Shown: positions 10,575 through 20,326 of the stretch, in pieces
Numbering within the stretch: position 1 is the first letter of the stretch
How the letters are laid out: the number at the start of each line of letters is the position of its first letter
DNA from: Vibrio maritimus
GTDB taxonomy: Bacteria > Pseudomonadota > Gammaproteobacteria > Enterobacterales > Vibrionaceae
Length of the DNA stretch: 64,000 nt
Direction: 5' to 3'
NCBI GenBank assembly: GCA_003263775.1
Contig: JYJJ01000019.1
Coordinates: 1 to 64,000, forward strand
Translations under genes and position numbers: made by a program
The notes under the pieces: generated by a model
Databases searched by the model: none
Told to the model about the DNA's origin: nothing
Seen by the model: the letters and a program-made list of their open reading frames with translations, nothing else

Positions 10575-11495
10575 ATGTTGTGGTACATCCTTCGGCGTCT
10601 TTGTATCGCCATCCCTACCCTACTCTTCATCGCCCTAGTCTCGTTTTGGCTGATGCACATTGCCCCTGGCGGCCCATTTGATATGGAGCGTCCAATGCCA
10701 GAAGTGGTGCGTGCCAATATCGAGGCTAAGTTTCACCTCAACGAACCCTTTTTGATTCAATACGGCATCTATATCAAAAATTTCCTTCAAGGCGACTTGG
10801 GGCCAAGTTTTGTTTATCAGGACTTTACGGTGACTCAGTTAGTCGCTCAGTCTTGGCCTGTGTCTGCGGTTTTGGGCGTATTATCATTTTGTATCTCAGT
10901 GCCCGTAGGGATGATATTAGGGACGCTGGCTGCGCTGAATCGTAACAGTCGTTTGGACTACTTTTTGATGTCGCTATCAATGACAGGTGTCGTGATCCCC
11001 GCCTTTGTGCTCGCGCCGGTGTTAGTGACCATTTTCTCGATTCATTTAGGCTGGCTACCCGCTGGCGGCTGGGAAAATGGCGCCGCTGCATTTTTGGTAT
11101 TGCCAGTACTCAGCTTGGCGATTGGCTCGGTGGCCAGTATCGCTCGTGTCATGCGCGGCGCGATGATAGAAACTCTAAACCAACCCTATATTCGCACCGC
11201 TCAAGCAAAAGGCCTTTCCACCAGCTACATCCTATTTCATCACGCGCTAAGGCCGTCTTTGATCCCTGTCGTAGCCATGCTTGGACCTGCGTTTGTCGCT
11301 GTAGTCACTGGCTCGGTAATCATCGATATCTTTTTTGGTACTGGCGGCATGGGTCAGCACTTCGTATCCGGCGCGCTTAACCGGGACTATGGGCTGGTTA
11401 TGGGAATCACGCTTATCGTCGCTTCGCTGACCATACTGTTCAACTTGATCGTCGATATCTTATACACAGTGATTGACCCGCGAATTAGCGTCTAG
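10575..11495 (+). CDS. oppB: Oligopeptide ABC transporter permease, OppB type
   Basis: 306-residue inner-membrane permease with six predicted helices. The N-terminal RRLCIAIPTLLFIALVSF segment and the cytoplasmic EAA loop IRTAQAKGLSTSYILFHHAL are typical of OppB/DppB. ATG 10575 has ggaga 5 bases upstream. Forms the transmembrane pore with the OppC-type protein. Intact. Confidence 0.9.
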   Translation: MLWYILRRLCIAIPTLLFIALVSFWLMHIAPGGPFDMERPMPEVVRANIEAKFHLNEPFLIQYGIYIKNFLQGDLGPSFVYQDFTVTQLVAQSWPVSAVLGVLSFCISVPVGMILGTLAALNRNSRLDYFLMSLSMTGVVIPAFVLAPVLVTIFSIHLGWLPAGGWENGAAAFLVLPVLSLAIGSVASIARVMRGAMIETLNQPYIRTAQAKGLSTSYILFHHALRPSLIPVVAMLGPAFVAVVTGSVIIDIFFGTGGMGQHFVSGALNRDYGLVMGITLIVASLTILFNLIVDILYTVIDPRISV

Positions 11496-11503
11496 GAGGC
11501 ACC

Positions 11504-12451
11504 ATGATCACCACTAAAAAACTCGATGCCTCTCAGTTTTCCGAGCAAGTCATCAACCATATTGAAACGAGTCAAATGGAAGCTGTCGAGGGGCGCAGCC
11601 TTTGGCAAGATGCGTGGAGCCGGTTTCGAAAAAACCGCGCTGCGATGACCTCCATTTATCTGCTCGCTTTTATCGTGCTATGCATAACCGCAGGGCCACA
11701 CCTGACCCCATTTAGCCATGATGAAATCGATTGGAACGTGGTATCCGACCCGTATGAACTGGGTAAGCCATCAATCAGCTCGCAGCACTACTTTGGCACC
11801 GATGACTTGGGGCAAGACCTGTTCGCTCGCACCATGAAAGGCGGACAACTCTCGATCATGGTGGGCTTTATGGGCGCGCTTGTCGCAGTGGTTATCGGCA
11901 CTATTTGGGGCAGTATCTCTGGCTATCTAGGCGGTGTCGTCGATAGTGTCATGATGCGAGTCATCGAGATCCTCGATTCCGTCCCCTTCATGTTCATGGT
12001 GATCCTCTTTGTCACTCTGTTTGGCAACAATATCTACCTGATTTTTGTTGTGATTGGCATGGTCTCTTGGTTGGGTATCGCTCGCGTGGTTAGAGGCGTG
12101 ACCTTCAGTATTAAAAAGCGAGAGTTTATAGAAGCGGCACACTCAATTGGAGTCTCAAGGCTCACTATAGTGAGGCGTCATGTTTTGCCCAATGTACTTG
12201 GCATTGTCATGGTCTACTCCTCTTTGATGGTGCCGGGTTTCATCATGTTTGAATCGTTTTTGAGCTTTTTGGGTCTGGGGGTTCAACCACCAGATACTAG
12301 CTGGGGAATTTTGATAGCCGAAGGTGCAAAAACCATCGATGTCGCCTTGTGGCAACTGCTGTTTCCGTCGGCTTTTTTGGTCGCCACCTTGTTCTGTTTT
12401 AACTTTATTGGTGATGGTCTTCGCGACGCACTTGACCCTAAAGACCGCTAG
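11504..12451 (+). CDS. oppC: Oligopeptide ABC transporter permease, OppC type
   Basis: 315-residue inner-membrane permease. It has the long N-terminal cytoplasmic segment typical of OppC (about 45 residues, SLWQDAWSRFRKNRAAM), then membrane helices, YFGTDDLGQDLF, and the EAA loop EAAHSIGVSRLTIVRRHVLP. It starts 8 bases after oppB behind aggaggc and is followed at once by the first ATPase gene. Intact. Confidence 0.9.
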   Translation: MITTKKLDASQFSEQVINHIETSQMEAVEGRSLWQDAWSRFRKNRAAMTSIYLLAFIVLCITAGPHLTPFSHDEIDWNVVSDPYELGKPSISSQHYFGTDDLGQDLFARTMKGGQLSIMVGFMGALVAVVIGTIWGSISGYLGGVVDSVMMRVIEILDSVPFMFMVILFVTLFGNNIYLIFVVIGMVSWLGIARVVRGVTFSIKKREFIEAAHSIGVSRLTIVRRHVLPNVLGIVMVYSSLMVPGFIMFESFLSFLGLGVQPPDTSWGILIAEGAKTIDVALWQLLFPSAFLVATLFCFNFIGDGLRDALDPKDR

Positions 12452-12462
12452 GAATGCACATT

Positions 12463-13467
12463 ATGACGATATTAACGGTAAACAATATGAACGTTGAGTT
12501 TGCAACGCCTGACGGTACGGTCAAGGCAGTCAACAATCTCAGCTATAGCATCAGTGCTGGCGAGACTTTAGGTATTGTCGGCGAATCAGGCTCAGGCAAA
12601 AGCCAATCAGTATTCGCGCTCATGGGGCTGACGGCTCACAATGGCAAGGTGTCTGGCGAGGCCAACTTGCATGGCGAAAACCTATTATCGATGTCTAAAC
12701 GACAGCTCAACCACATTCGGGCAGAGAAGATTAGCATGATATTTCAAGACCCGATGACCTCACTCAACCCATTCATGAAAATCGGCAAGCAGCTTTGCGA
12801 AGTGCTGATCATTCACAAAGGACTGTCGCCCACTGAAGCACAAGCCGAATCAATTCGAATGCTTGATGCTGTGCGTATTCCTTCTCCCGAGACCCGCCTG
12901 AATCAATATCCTCATGAGCTCTCAGGCGGCATGCGTCAGCGGGTAATGATTGCTATGGCGCTGCTATGTCGTCCAGAGCTGTTGATTGCTGATGAACCAA
13001 CAACGGCGCTAGACGTGACGGTACAGGCGCAAATCCTGTCACTTTTGCGAGAACTGCAACATGAGTTTAATACCGCTATTTTGCTCATTACCCATGACAT
13101 GGGCGTCGTGGCCGAGATGTGCGACCGAGTACTGGTGATGTACGGTGGCAACCGCATGGAACAAGCTGACACTGAGAGCTTGTTTGCTCACCCAGCACAC
13201 CCTTACACCCAAGGTCTGCTCAACGCCATTCCATCGGTAAGCGAAGATATGGATCGCCTGCCGACTATTCCGGGTAGCCCACCCAGTGCTCTGATTAACC
13301 ATAAAGGCTGCCCATTCAAAGAACGCTGCCAATACTATAAGCCTGAGTGCAGCGCCTCCATGCCTGCGTTTTTGCCGATTTCTCAGCAGCAAGCGATCGC
13401 TTGTCACGTCGCTGGACAGCAAACCGTGACCCCACTTTTTAATCAGCCTACAACTCAGTTGGCCTAA
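12463..13467 (+). CDS. oppD: Oligopeptide ABC transporter ATPase, OppD type
   Basis: Cytoplasmic ATPase, about 334 residues. Walker A GESGSGKS, signature LSGGMRQR, Walker B LLIADEP and switch histidine in LLITHDMG are all visible. The C-terminal oligopeptide-transporter tail has HPYTQGL and a cysteine-rich [18 protein letters not shown] 12463 is preferred because aggaa lies 8 bases upstream; an in-frame ATG at 12454 is possible. Confidence 0.9.
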   Translation: MTILTVNNMNVEFATPDGTVKAVNNLSYSISAGETLGIVGESGSGKSQSVFALMGLTAHNGKVSGEANLHGENLLSMSKRQLNHIRAEKISMIFQDPMTSLNPFMKIGKQLCEVLIIHKGLSPTEAQAESIRMLDAVRIPSPETRLNQYPHELSGGMRQRVMIAMALLCRPELLIADEPTTALDVTVQAQILSLLRELQHEFNTAILLITHDMGVVAEMCDRVLVMYGGNRMEQADTESLFAHPAHPYTQGLLNAIPSVSEDMDRLPTIPGSPPSALINHKGCPFKERCQYYKPECSASMPAFLPISQQQAIACHVAGQQTVTPLFNQPTTQLA

Positions 13468-13476
13468 GGAGATAGT

Positions 13477-14475
13477 ATGCAACGCAAAGAGATACTATTA
13501 GCGGCGCAAGATCTGCAAGTACACTTTACGGTCAAAAAGCACCTTATCGCCAGCAAACGTAAGGTGGTTAAGGCCGTCAATGGCATTGATCTTGATGTTT
13601 ATCGCGGCGAAACCTTAGGAATTGTGGGCGAATCTGGCTGCGGCAAATCGACACTAGCGCGTGCGCTGCTGAGATTGATCGAGCCAACTCAAGGCGATCT
13701 TATCTGGAAGGGTGAAGACATGCGCGCATTTGGTAAAGTCGAACTTGCTCGCCGCCGCCGTGAATTTCAAATGGTATTCCAAGACCCCTCAGCTTGTTTG
13801 AACCCAAGACTAACCATCGCAGAGTGTATTGCCGAACCGCTGCTCACCCACGAGCCTCAACTCAAGCGCCAAGAAGTGGAACGACGTGTCATTGCCATGA
13901 TGGACAAAGTCGGACTATTGGCAAGCCAGCGTAATCGCTATCCCCATGAGTTTTCAGGCGGTCAATGCCAGCGCGTCGGCATTGCAAGAGCGCTGATCCT
14001 CAATCCTGATCTTGTCGTGTGTGATGAGCCAGTCAGTGCACTGGATGTTTCGGTTCAAGCCCAAGTCATTAACTTACTCGATGACTTAAAAAAAGAGATG
14101 GGCCTGACCCTCGTCATGATTGCCCACGATCTGAGTGTGGTTCGACATATCAGCGATCGCGTGATGGTGATGTATCTTGGCAAACCGATGGAAGTAGGAC
14201 ATTATCAGCAAGTGTTTGATGAGGCTAAACATCCCTACACCAAAGCACTCCTTTCCGCCGTGCCCATCGCCAATCCGACACTCACCAAAGCGCGCGATAT
14301 TCAACTTTTGAGCGGAGATTTACCTTCCCCACTCAATCCGCCGAGCGGCTGCGTATTTAGGACTCGCTGCCCAGATGCAACGGAACAATGTGGACAGCAA
14401 CCACCCACGAAAACGGGTAACCAGCATCACCATATTTTTTGTACTCACTCGACATTAGGAACGTCCCCTGTATGA
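13477..14475 (+). CDS. oppF: Oligopeptide ABC transporter ATPase, OppF type
   Basis: 332-residue ATPase pairing with OppD. Walker [10 protein letters not shown], signature FSGGQCQR, Walker B LVVCDEP, and C-terminal HPYTKALLS with a Cys-rich tail ([14 protein letters not shown]). Its TGA stop overlaps the ATG of the following aminopeptidase gene by the ATGA arrangement, so the peptidase is probably translated by coupling. Confidence 0.9.
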   Translation: MQRKEILLAAQDLQVHFTVKKHLIASKRKVVKAVNGIDLDVYRGETLGIVGESGCGKSTLARALLRLIEPTQGDLIWKGEDMRAFGKVELARRRREFQMVFQDPSACLNPRLTIAECIAEPLLTHEPQLKRQEVERRVIAMMDKVGLLASQRNRYPHEFSGGQCQRVGIARALILNPDLVVCDEPVSALDVSVQAQVINLLDDLKKEMGLTLVMIAHDLSVVRHISDRVMVMYLGKPMEVGHYQQVFDEAKHPYTKALLSAVPIANPTLTKARDIQLLSGDLPSPLNPPSGCVFRTRCPDATEQCGQQPPTKTGNQHHHIFCTHSTLGTSPV

Positions 14476-16256
14476 AACAGAACCCAATTTGTGAGCGATT
14501 AGCTCTTCTGCGCAATGCCATGAAACAGCGTGGCTACAGCGCGTATATCGTCACCAATAATGATCCACACAACAGCGAATACTCAGCGGCTCATTGGCTA
14601 GCGCGCAGTTGGATCTCTGGCTTTACTGGCTCAGCGGGTGATGCCGTGGTCACCGCTCAAGGTGGCGGGGTATGGACAGATGGCCGTTACTATATTCAAG
14701 CTGAGGAGCAACTATCCGGCACTAGCTTGTCACTGTTCAAAGCAAAAGAAGCGGAAACGCCATCCATTGCCAAATGGCTGGCACAAACACTACCGACACA
14801 ATCAGTGGTCGGTGTTGATGGCCGCTCTATCAGCTACGCGTTCTATCAGCAGCTTGAGCAAGAGCTAACCCCAAAAGGCATTCGCATTGAGCTTGCCGAC
14901 ATCCTAACGCCGATTTGGCAAGAGCGCCCGCTGCGCCCTCAAGCGCCAATCTTCAGCCATGACATCGCCTATGCTGGTGAGTCGGTTGATGACAAGCTCA
15001 CTCGACTGCGCGACTACCTGCGCAATGAGGATGCACAAGCGCTCCTAGTCTCAACGCTTGACGATGTCATGTGGAGCCTAAACATTCGTGGTGCAGACAC
15101 GCCATATTGCCCGATTTCAGAAGCTTACTTACTGGTTACTGCACAAAGCTGCCATTTATTCATCGACCGATTAAAAATCAATGCCGCCCTTGAAAAGCAT
15201 CTGTTAGATGCAGGTATTGTGACGCTCGACTACGGCAAAGTCTCAGACACTATCAACTTACTACCAAGCAAGACCAAGCTTCACTTTAGCTCAACCAATA
15301 CTGACAGCCTGCTCGCCAGTTCGATTAATCTGACCATTTCGTTAGTCAATACCCCATGTGTCGTCACAAAAATGAAGGCGCAGAAGAACCCAACCGAACT
15401 GGCTTCCATGGAACAAACCCTGATTCAAGACGGCATCGCCATGGTGCGCTTTATGCACTGGCTAGAGCAGCAAGTTCCAAGTGGTCAAGTGACCGAACTC
15501 GCAGCAGAGCAGCAGCTACAAGGCTACCGCAAACAGCTAGATGGCTATCTTTCCGACAGTTTTAGGACCATTGCTGGCTTTGCAGAACATGGCGCCAAAA
15601 TGCACTATGCTGCCAACGAACAAAGCAACGCGACCGTCCATGAGAGCAATCTATTTTTGGTCGACTCTGGCGGCCAATATCCGGGTGGCACCACAGATAT
15701 TACCCGTACCTTCCATTTCGGCCAGCCAACTGAGCAGCAGCGTATCGATTACACCTTGGTACTCAAAGCTGTTATCCGTCTGACGACTGCGCAGTTCTTA
15801 AAAGGCACCACTGGAGCGAACCTCGATATCCTCGCGCGAGGCGTACTCTGGCAGCATGGCATTGACTATAAATGTGGTACTGGTCATGGTGTGGGCGTCT
15901 GCTTGAACGTGCACGAAGGGCCGCAAAACTTCTCTCAAAACATCAAAGAAGTGGCGTTAGAGCTTGGCATGGTGATCACCAACGAACCTGGTGTCTATCG
16001 TGAGGGCGAATACGGTATTCGCATTGAAAACATCATGAAGGTAGTACCGCGCACTTCCAACGAGTTTGGTGAATTCTATGGCTTTGAAACCATCACCATT
16101 GCGCCAATTGCAACCAACCTTTTAAACCTAGAAATGCTCGAGTCCACAGAACGCTCATGGCTCAATCACTATCATCAGCAAGTGTTCGAATTGCTATCGC
16201 CTTATCTTGCTGGCGATACGCTAGATTGGCTCGAGGACGCAACGCGTCCAGTTTAA
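14472..16256 (+). CDS. Xaa-Pro aminopeptidase, M24B (aminopeptidase P) family
   Basis: 594-residue cytoplasmic metallopeptidase that removes N-terminal residues in front of proline. Two creatinase-like N-terminal domains (about residues 1-300) precede the pita-bread catalytic domain. Dinuclear metal ligands are visible in order: VDSGG, TTDITR, GTGHGVG, ITNEPG and IRIENI. Long three-domain form, as in the eukaryote-like AMP1 type. It overlaps oppF by 4 bases (ATGA), so peptide import and hydrolysis of proline-containing peptides are encoded as one unit, perhaps for peptides released by the collagenase at 31406. Intact. Confidence 0.9.
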   Translation: MKQNPICERLALLRNAMKQRGYSAYIVTNNDPHNSEYSAAHWLARSWISGFTGSAGDAVVTAQGGGVWTDGRYYIQAEEQLSGTSLSLFKAKEAETPSIAKWLAQTLPTQSVVGVDGRSISYAFYQQLEQELTPKGIRIELADILTPIWQERPLRPQAPIFSHDIAYAGESVDDKLTRLRDYLRNEDAQALLVSTLDDVMWSLNIRGADTPYCPISEAYLLVTAQSCHLFIDRLKINAALEKHLLDAGIVTLDYGKVSDTINLLPSKTKLHFSSTNTDSLLASSINLTISLVNTPCVVTKMKAQKNPTELASMEQTLIQDGIAMVRFMHWLEQQVPSGQVTELAAEQQLQGYRKQLDGYLSDSFRTIAGFAEHGAKMHYAANEQSNATVHESNLFLVDSGGQYPGGTTDITRTFHFGQPTEQQRIDYTLVLKAVIRLTTAQFLKGTTGANLDILARGVLWQHGIDYKCGTGHGVGVCLNVHEGPQNFSQNIKEVALELGMVITNEPGVYREGEYGIRIENIMKVVPRTSNEFGEFYGFETITIAPIATNLLNLEMLESTERSWLNHYHQQVFELLSPYLAGDTLDWLEDATRPV

Positions 16257-16331
16257 TCACTTCCTCTCCCGTGTTCCTTTCACGTGTTAGCCAGATGAAA
16301 GCAAGCTCTGATGGCTAGTGAAGAAAGGTTT

Positions 16332-16353
16332 GCCAGCGCAAGCTGGCTTTTTT
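16332..16353 (+). terminator. Rho-independent terminator of the peptide operon
   Basis: GCCAGC-gcaa-GCTGGC followed by six T, 75 bases after the aminopeptidase stop. Confidence 0.85.
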
Positions 16354-16472
16354 GGTTTTATTGCTGATTAAGTGAAAACTGCTGTTTCCTGATGAACAGG
16401 AATATCTTGGGCACATTAAAAAAATCAAAAACGAGTCTAAGGCTCTTGTATTTGATTGAGTAATTCACGAAT

Positions 16473-16498
16473 AAAAAACCCCGCACAATGGCGGGGTT
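16473..16498 (-). terminator. Rho-independent terminator for the minus-strand envelope genes
   Basis: Read on the minus strand: AACCCCGCC-attg-TGCGGGG followed by TTTTTT. It lies downstream of the gene ending at 16660. The remaining 16500-16659 shows no gene. Confidence 0.75.
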
Positions 16499-16659
16499 AG
16501 TCAGGTAGGGATCCAACAATAGTATCTGTAGAAACCTACCCTATTGAGCTAGTGTTCACTCGATAATGACTCAGCTTGTTCGGAATGGGTCAATAACGAA
16601 AAGCTCAAATTCGGATGCTTGATAAGCATGTATCAACATATGAAAATTCTATAAATCAG

Positions 16660-17157
16660 TCACATAACCTTGACCTTTGGATTCAACGAATCGCAAATGG
16701 TACGGTACTCGATGTACAGTTCTGAAAAACCAGCTAGGCTAAATTTACTTGTTTTCCCTTCATGGATACCAACATGAACAGTTAAGGTCTTAGCGTTATC
16801 AAGAGCCTCGATCGTCGTGGGTCTAAGCATGACCTCGGCTGTAACCAGTTTGGCTTTGTGATCATGACTGGAAACGAATTGACCATACAAATCGTTATCA
16901 AGTCGATAGGTTGTATTGACGTACAACCTTCTTTGACTGAAGCCTTTGTACTTCATCTCAGCATACTCAAGCTCTCTACTGCATCGATACGCTAACCTCG
17001 TTATTTGACTGTTGCCTGTCGTATATAAAGTGGCATAGTTTTGACCATGAATGTTTCTGTGAAGGTACCAATCTCCTTTCTTGATCGTGTAAATATTATC
17101 TTCAGCTACAGCACCTGAAGAAACTAGAGCTACCGCTAGTAAAAATACATTTTTCAT
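16660..17157 (-). CDS. Secreted protein of unknown function
   Basis: 165 residues with a signal peptide (MKNVFLLAVALVSSGAVA, cleavage about residue 18). The mature part is rich in beta-strand-like segments, with cysteines in YRCSREL and RTICDSL that could pair in the periplasm. I do not recognise a family. Its ATG shares an A with the stop of the preceding beta-barrel gene (TAATG), so the two are co-translated and probably act together in the envelope. Intact. Confidence 0.6.
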   Translation of the reverse strand: MKNVFLLAVALVSSGAVAEDNIYTIKKGDWYLHRNIHGQNYATLYTTGNSQITRLAYRCSRELEYAEMKYKGFSQRRLYVNTTYRLDNDLYGQFVSSHDHKAKLVTAEVMLRPTTIEALDNAKTLTVHVGIHEGKTSKFSLAGFSELYIEYRTICDSLNPKVKVM

Positions 17158-17627
17158 TAAAACTTAAAACCTATAGACGCAAACAGGCCCTGTACATTTG
17201 CTCCAGAATTTAGGTAGCCATTATATTGAGCACGAAAAAACACCATATCTGCATCATTACTTAACTCTGCTCCAAAAGAGACAGCCGGCGCCGCTTGATA
17301 CGAAGAGCCAGACAGGCCATCTTCAACATTTAGCGACATGCCAAGCCTAGAAAAAAGTGTGAAATTTTGATTTACATCTAAGTCAAACTTACCAGCCGCC
17401 ATAATGTTATAAATAGAACCAGCATATCCACCTTCTAATTCAAGTGAGCTCCATTCATTTATTTCCGAACCAGTACCCAATACAACTGGCGCTGTACCAT
17501 GTCTATGTCGATCGATGGTCACCATTCCGGAACCTGCATACATGTAGATCTTATCGTAACTCTTCCCAATAGCCATCACTGAAACTGATGACAATAAAGT
17601 CACGATCAAGACTTTAACTTTTGTCAT
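17157..17627 (-). CDS. Small outer-membrane beta-barrel-like protein
   Basis: About 156 residues. N-terminal signal segment TKVKVLIVTLLSSVSVMA, alternating hydrophobic strands and a C-terminal phenylalanine (ASIGFKF), the outer-membrane insertion signal. About eight strands would fit an OmpA/OmpX-sized barrel. ATG 17627 chosen because gagaag precedes it; an ATG 12 bases upstream is in frame. No family name assigned. Confidence 0.6.
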   Translation of the reverse strand: MTKVKVLIVTLLSSVSVMAIGKSYDKIYMYAGSGMVTIDRHRHGTAPVVLGTGSEINEWSSLELEGGYAGSIYNIMAAGKFDLDVNQNFTLFSRLGMSLNVEDGLSGSSYQAAPAVSFGAELSNDADMVFFRAQYNGYLNSGANVQGLFASIGFKF

Positions 17628-17686
17628 TACTTCTCTCATTACTTTGAGTACTCGCCTTTAGTAGCAACTCTGATATGGACAGATGA

Positions 17687-18250
17687 TTAGAACTTGAATC
17701 CAACATTAAATGACGTCACTCCCTTAATACCTTCACGTCCTTTGAAGTCCGAAATATCGTGTGCCAAGCGAAGCGTCATCACATCTAATTCATAACTCAT
17801 GAATATTCCAGCCGTTGCTCCCCAATTCGAACTTGAGCTATCCTCCCCAACGATTCGAGAGCCATCGATTTCTTGTCCTTTTCCATCTAACGAATAGTAA
17901 TAAGAGTACCGACTTTGCTTTGAAAACATGGCACCAGCTTTAGCGCCAAGATAAAGGCTTTCAGTGAGAGCAAAACGATATGTCGGTGCTACGGTAAGGA
18001 ACGAAAGTTTCTGGTTGTCATACTCTTTTTGGGTTGGGTTCCACCAATCGGTACCATCACTTTTGTTTTCAGAGACAAACCCACTAAGCTCCAAACCAAA
18101 GTTTTCATTTATTTGATAGCCAAGTGTAAATATCAGATCATTGTGACCCGCCGCTGTAACAAAACCAGCTTGAGCATAGAACGGGTTGACTTCAGCGAGA
18201 GCTACTGTAGAAGTAAGAATTGAAAGTGCAATCAAGGCTCTTTTCATCAT
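17687..18250 (-). CDS. Small outer-membrane beta-barrel-like protein
   Basis: About 187 residues. Signal peptide MMKRALIALSILTSTVALA, then strand-rich sequence such as FTLGYQINENFGLELSGF and a C-terminal FNVGFKF motif typical of outer-membrane barrels (OmpW/OmpA-like size). The first of three consecutive minus-strand envelope genes. Start taken at ATG 18250, where the signal peptide begins and gga lies 7 bases upstream; the frame is open further upstream. Confidence 0.65.
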   Translation of the reverse strand: MMKRALIALSILTSTVALAEVNPFYAQAGFVTAAGHNDLIFTLGYQINENFGLELSGFVSENKSDGTDWWNPTQKEYDNQKLSFLTVAPTYRFALTESLYLGAKAGAMFSKQSRYSYYYSLDGKGQEIDGSRIVGEDSSSSNWGATAGIFMSYELDVMTLRLAHDISDFKGREGIKGVTSFNVGFKF

Positions 18251-18437
18251 TAAATCCATAGTTATTTGTAGATACAACTGCGCGTTTTCAGTTGAGAGAG
18301 CGCTTTTTACCATCTACCCAAATAACATTCACATTAGTATCCATCAGTTATTGTGATGGATTGATCATATAGCTTGTCGTGTATTTCCAAAAAACACTAA
18401 CTTTTCTAATCGAATAGAACTGGTGTTTCTTCTAACT

Positions 18438-18468
18438 AAAAAAATCCCAGCCACACCGTAGCTAGGAT
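18438..18468 (-). terminator. Rho-independent terminator of the phnCDE operon
   Basis: On the minus strand ATCCTAGC...GCTGGGAT followed by TTTTTTT. Very similar in stem and loop to the element at 31362-31390. Confidence 0.75.
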
Positions 18469-18530
18469 TATTCATTTCATAAAGCAGATTGCTAGCGCAA
18501 CCTGACCTTTAAAGGTTCACTTATCGGTAC

Positions 18531-19394
18531 CTATCGCTTTTCATACAAAGGCACACTTTCTCCCACAATGTATTTCTGTCTCAGTATGCTCGACACCTTA
18601 TCTAGCCCCATAATGATGGCGACGAGGACGAGGGTGATAAATGTCACCACATCCCAGTTCCACAAGCGCATGTTTTCCGCATAAACCAAACCGATACCAC
18701 CAGCGCCAACAAAGCCCAGTACCGCCGCGGAGCGCGTATTTGATTCCAGTTGATACAAGGTTAATGCAAGAAAAGTCGGGAACGACTGAGTAAAAATGGC
18801 AAAACGATGTTTCTGTAGGTTGTTCGCCCCCAGTGCCGTTAAGCCACGTGATGGTTTGTTGTCGGCTGATTCGTGCTCTCTGCATACAGTTTGCCGAATA
18901 GACCCAAATCTTGAACAAATACCGCCATCACCCCCGCAAGAGGCCCTAGACCGACGGCACGAACGAAGATCATGCCCCAGATTGCCATATCGATTCCGCG
19001 CAGCACATCAAACACACGACGCATCAAAGTAGCGATAATGCGAAATGGTCCATTCATCACGTTGCGAGCAGCCATAAAAGATAAAGCAATGCCACAAGAG
19101 ATGCGGTTAACGTGCCGCCGAATACAATCGCCAGTGTTATCGCAATTTGTTTAAAGTAATAGCAAACGGCCAATCCCAAAAGTCTCGCCATACAAACATA
19201 TGCAGGAAATAACTCATGATTTTGCTGTTCCCCATTTCAAACTGCTTTGAAGACACGCCAAAGAAAGTAAAGAATAAGGAGTAGTAAACCAAAACGCTGC
19301 TCGCGAGCACTGCAACAATGGTCAAATAACGTTTTTGCTGCGAGAAAATCGCTTTATTTTCTTGTTTGATTTGCTCTAACGCTAGTTCCGTCAT
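18531..19394 (-). CDS. phnE: Phosphonate ABC transporter permease, second PhnE subunit (three frameshifts)
   Basis: Inner-membrane permease for phosphonates; repaired length about 288 residues. One base is missing near 19160-19163 (restores YYFKQIAITLAIVFGG), near 19081-19087 (restores SFMAARNVMNGPF) and near 18868-18873 (restores SADNKPSRGLTALGANN, the EAA loop). The distal part VLGFVGAGGIGL is the standard PhnE ending. It begins inside the stop of the first phnE gene (4-base overlap). The two permeases probably form a heterodimeric pore. Three losses in one 860-base gene make this the most damaged gene in the window. Confidence 0.8.
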
Positions 19395-20266
19395 TTTACA
19401 TCTCCACTGATGACTTTTTTGCGCAGAACGCCCGACGTCATGTCTATGAGCGCGACGACAATGATGATCAACAGAAGCGTGATACTGACCTGATCATGTC
19501 GACCCAAGCTGATGTTCGTCATTAACTCCTGGCCAATACCCCCTGCCCCAACTAAACCAAGAATGGTCGATGAGCGAAAATTGATTTCAAATCGAAGAAA
19601 GATATACGACAGGACGGTTGGCTTAATCTGCGGCCAAAAAGCGAAACGCAATCGCTGAACGGGTGTTGAACCACACGCTGTCAAACCTCGAACTGGCTTA
19701 TCCGAAATGGTCTCGATGGATTCATAAAACAGCTTAGTCAGACTACCTATCGTATGCAGTGTCAAAGCCACGAAACCAGGGAAGGTTCCGACGCCATAAG
19801 CCATCACAAACATCACCGCCCAAGCAAGCTCCGGCATGGTGCGTAAAAAGGCAACAAAAGAACGTACTGCCACTCGAACAGGTGCAGGCGCATAGCCATT
19901 ACTGGCGGCCAAAAAAGCCAAGATGATTGCCACAACCGATGACACTAACGTCGCTGCTATCGCGACATTGATCGTTTCCCAAAGAAGAGGGATCTGAATA
20001 GGTAAACGATAGCCCCAGTAAATCAAAGAGCCGGGTACTGCTCGCCCGTTCTCGTCTCTGCTCGCAAACAACACATCCCATGAAAGCTGTGGAAGCGTAT
20101 CGTAGATGTAGTCAAACAGGGCGGGAGCATTCCGCAAAATGGTTGAGAGACTGAACTCTGCATAATGCCCAGAGAGCAAATAAAGCAGCATAAACATCGA
20201 CGACCACATAAGTGCGTCCATCTTCTGCTTGCGGCGAGCCTGTTGGTAATATTGTTCAAACTGCAT
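19391..20266 (-). CDS. phnE: Phosphonate ABC transporter permease, first PhnE subunit
   Basis: About 291 residues, several membrane helices, EAA loop region DKPVRGLTACGSTPVQRL and the PhnE signature ILGLVGAGGIGQEL near the C-terminus. ATG 20266 (MQFEQYY) taken as start; a GTG at 20305 in the same frame lies within a hairpin and is less likely. Works with PhnC ATPase and PhnD binding protein. Intact. Confidence 0.85.
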   Translation of the reverse strand: MQFEQYYQQARRKQKMDALMWSSMFMLLYLLSGHYAEFSLSTILRNAPALFDYIYDTLPQLSWDVLFASRDENGRAVPGSLIYWGYRLPIQIPLLWETINVAIAATLVSSVVAIILAFLAASNGYAPAPVRVAVRSFVAFLRTMPELAWAVMFVMAYGVGTFPGFVALTLHTIGSLTKLFYESIETISDKPVRGLTACGSTPVQRLRFAFWPQIKPTVLSYIFLRFEINFRSSTILGLVGAGGIGQELMTNISLGRHDQVSITLLLIIIVVALIDMTSGVLRKKVISGDVK

Positions 20267-20287
20267 GAAATTGACCGTAGAAGTAAG

Positions 20288-20311
20288 AAGCTGGTAGACA
20301 CCCACCAGCTT
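20288..20311 (-). terminator. Hairpin between phnD and phnE
   Basis: AAGCTGGT/ACCAGCTT with an 8-base loop lies directly after the phnD stop. A weak T-rich tail (cttacttct) follows. It probably reduces read-through so that the binding protein is made in excess over the permeases, as is common in ABC operons. Confidence 0.5.
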
Positions 20312-20326
20312 TGTATTGGGAAGAGA

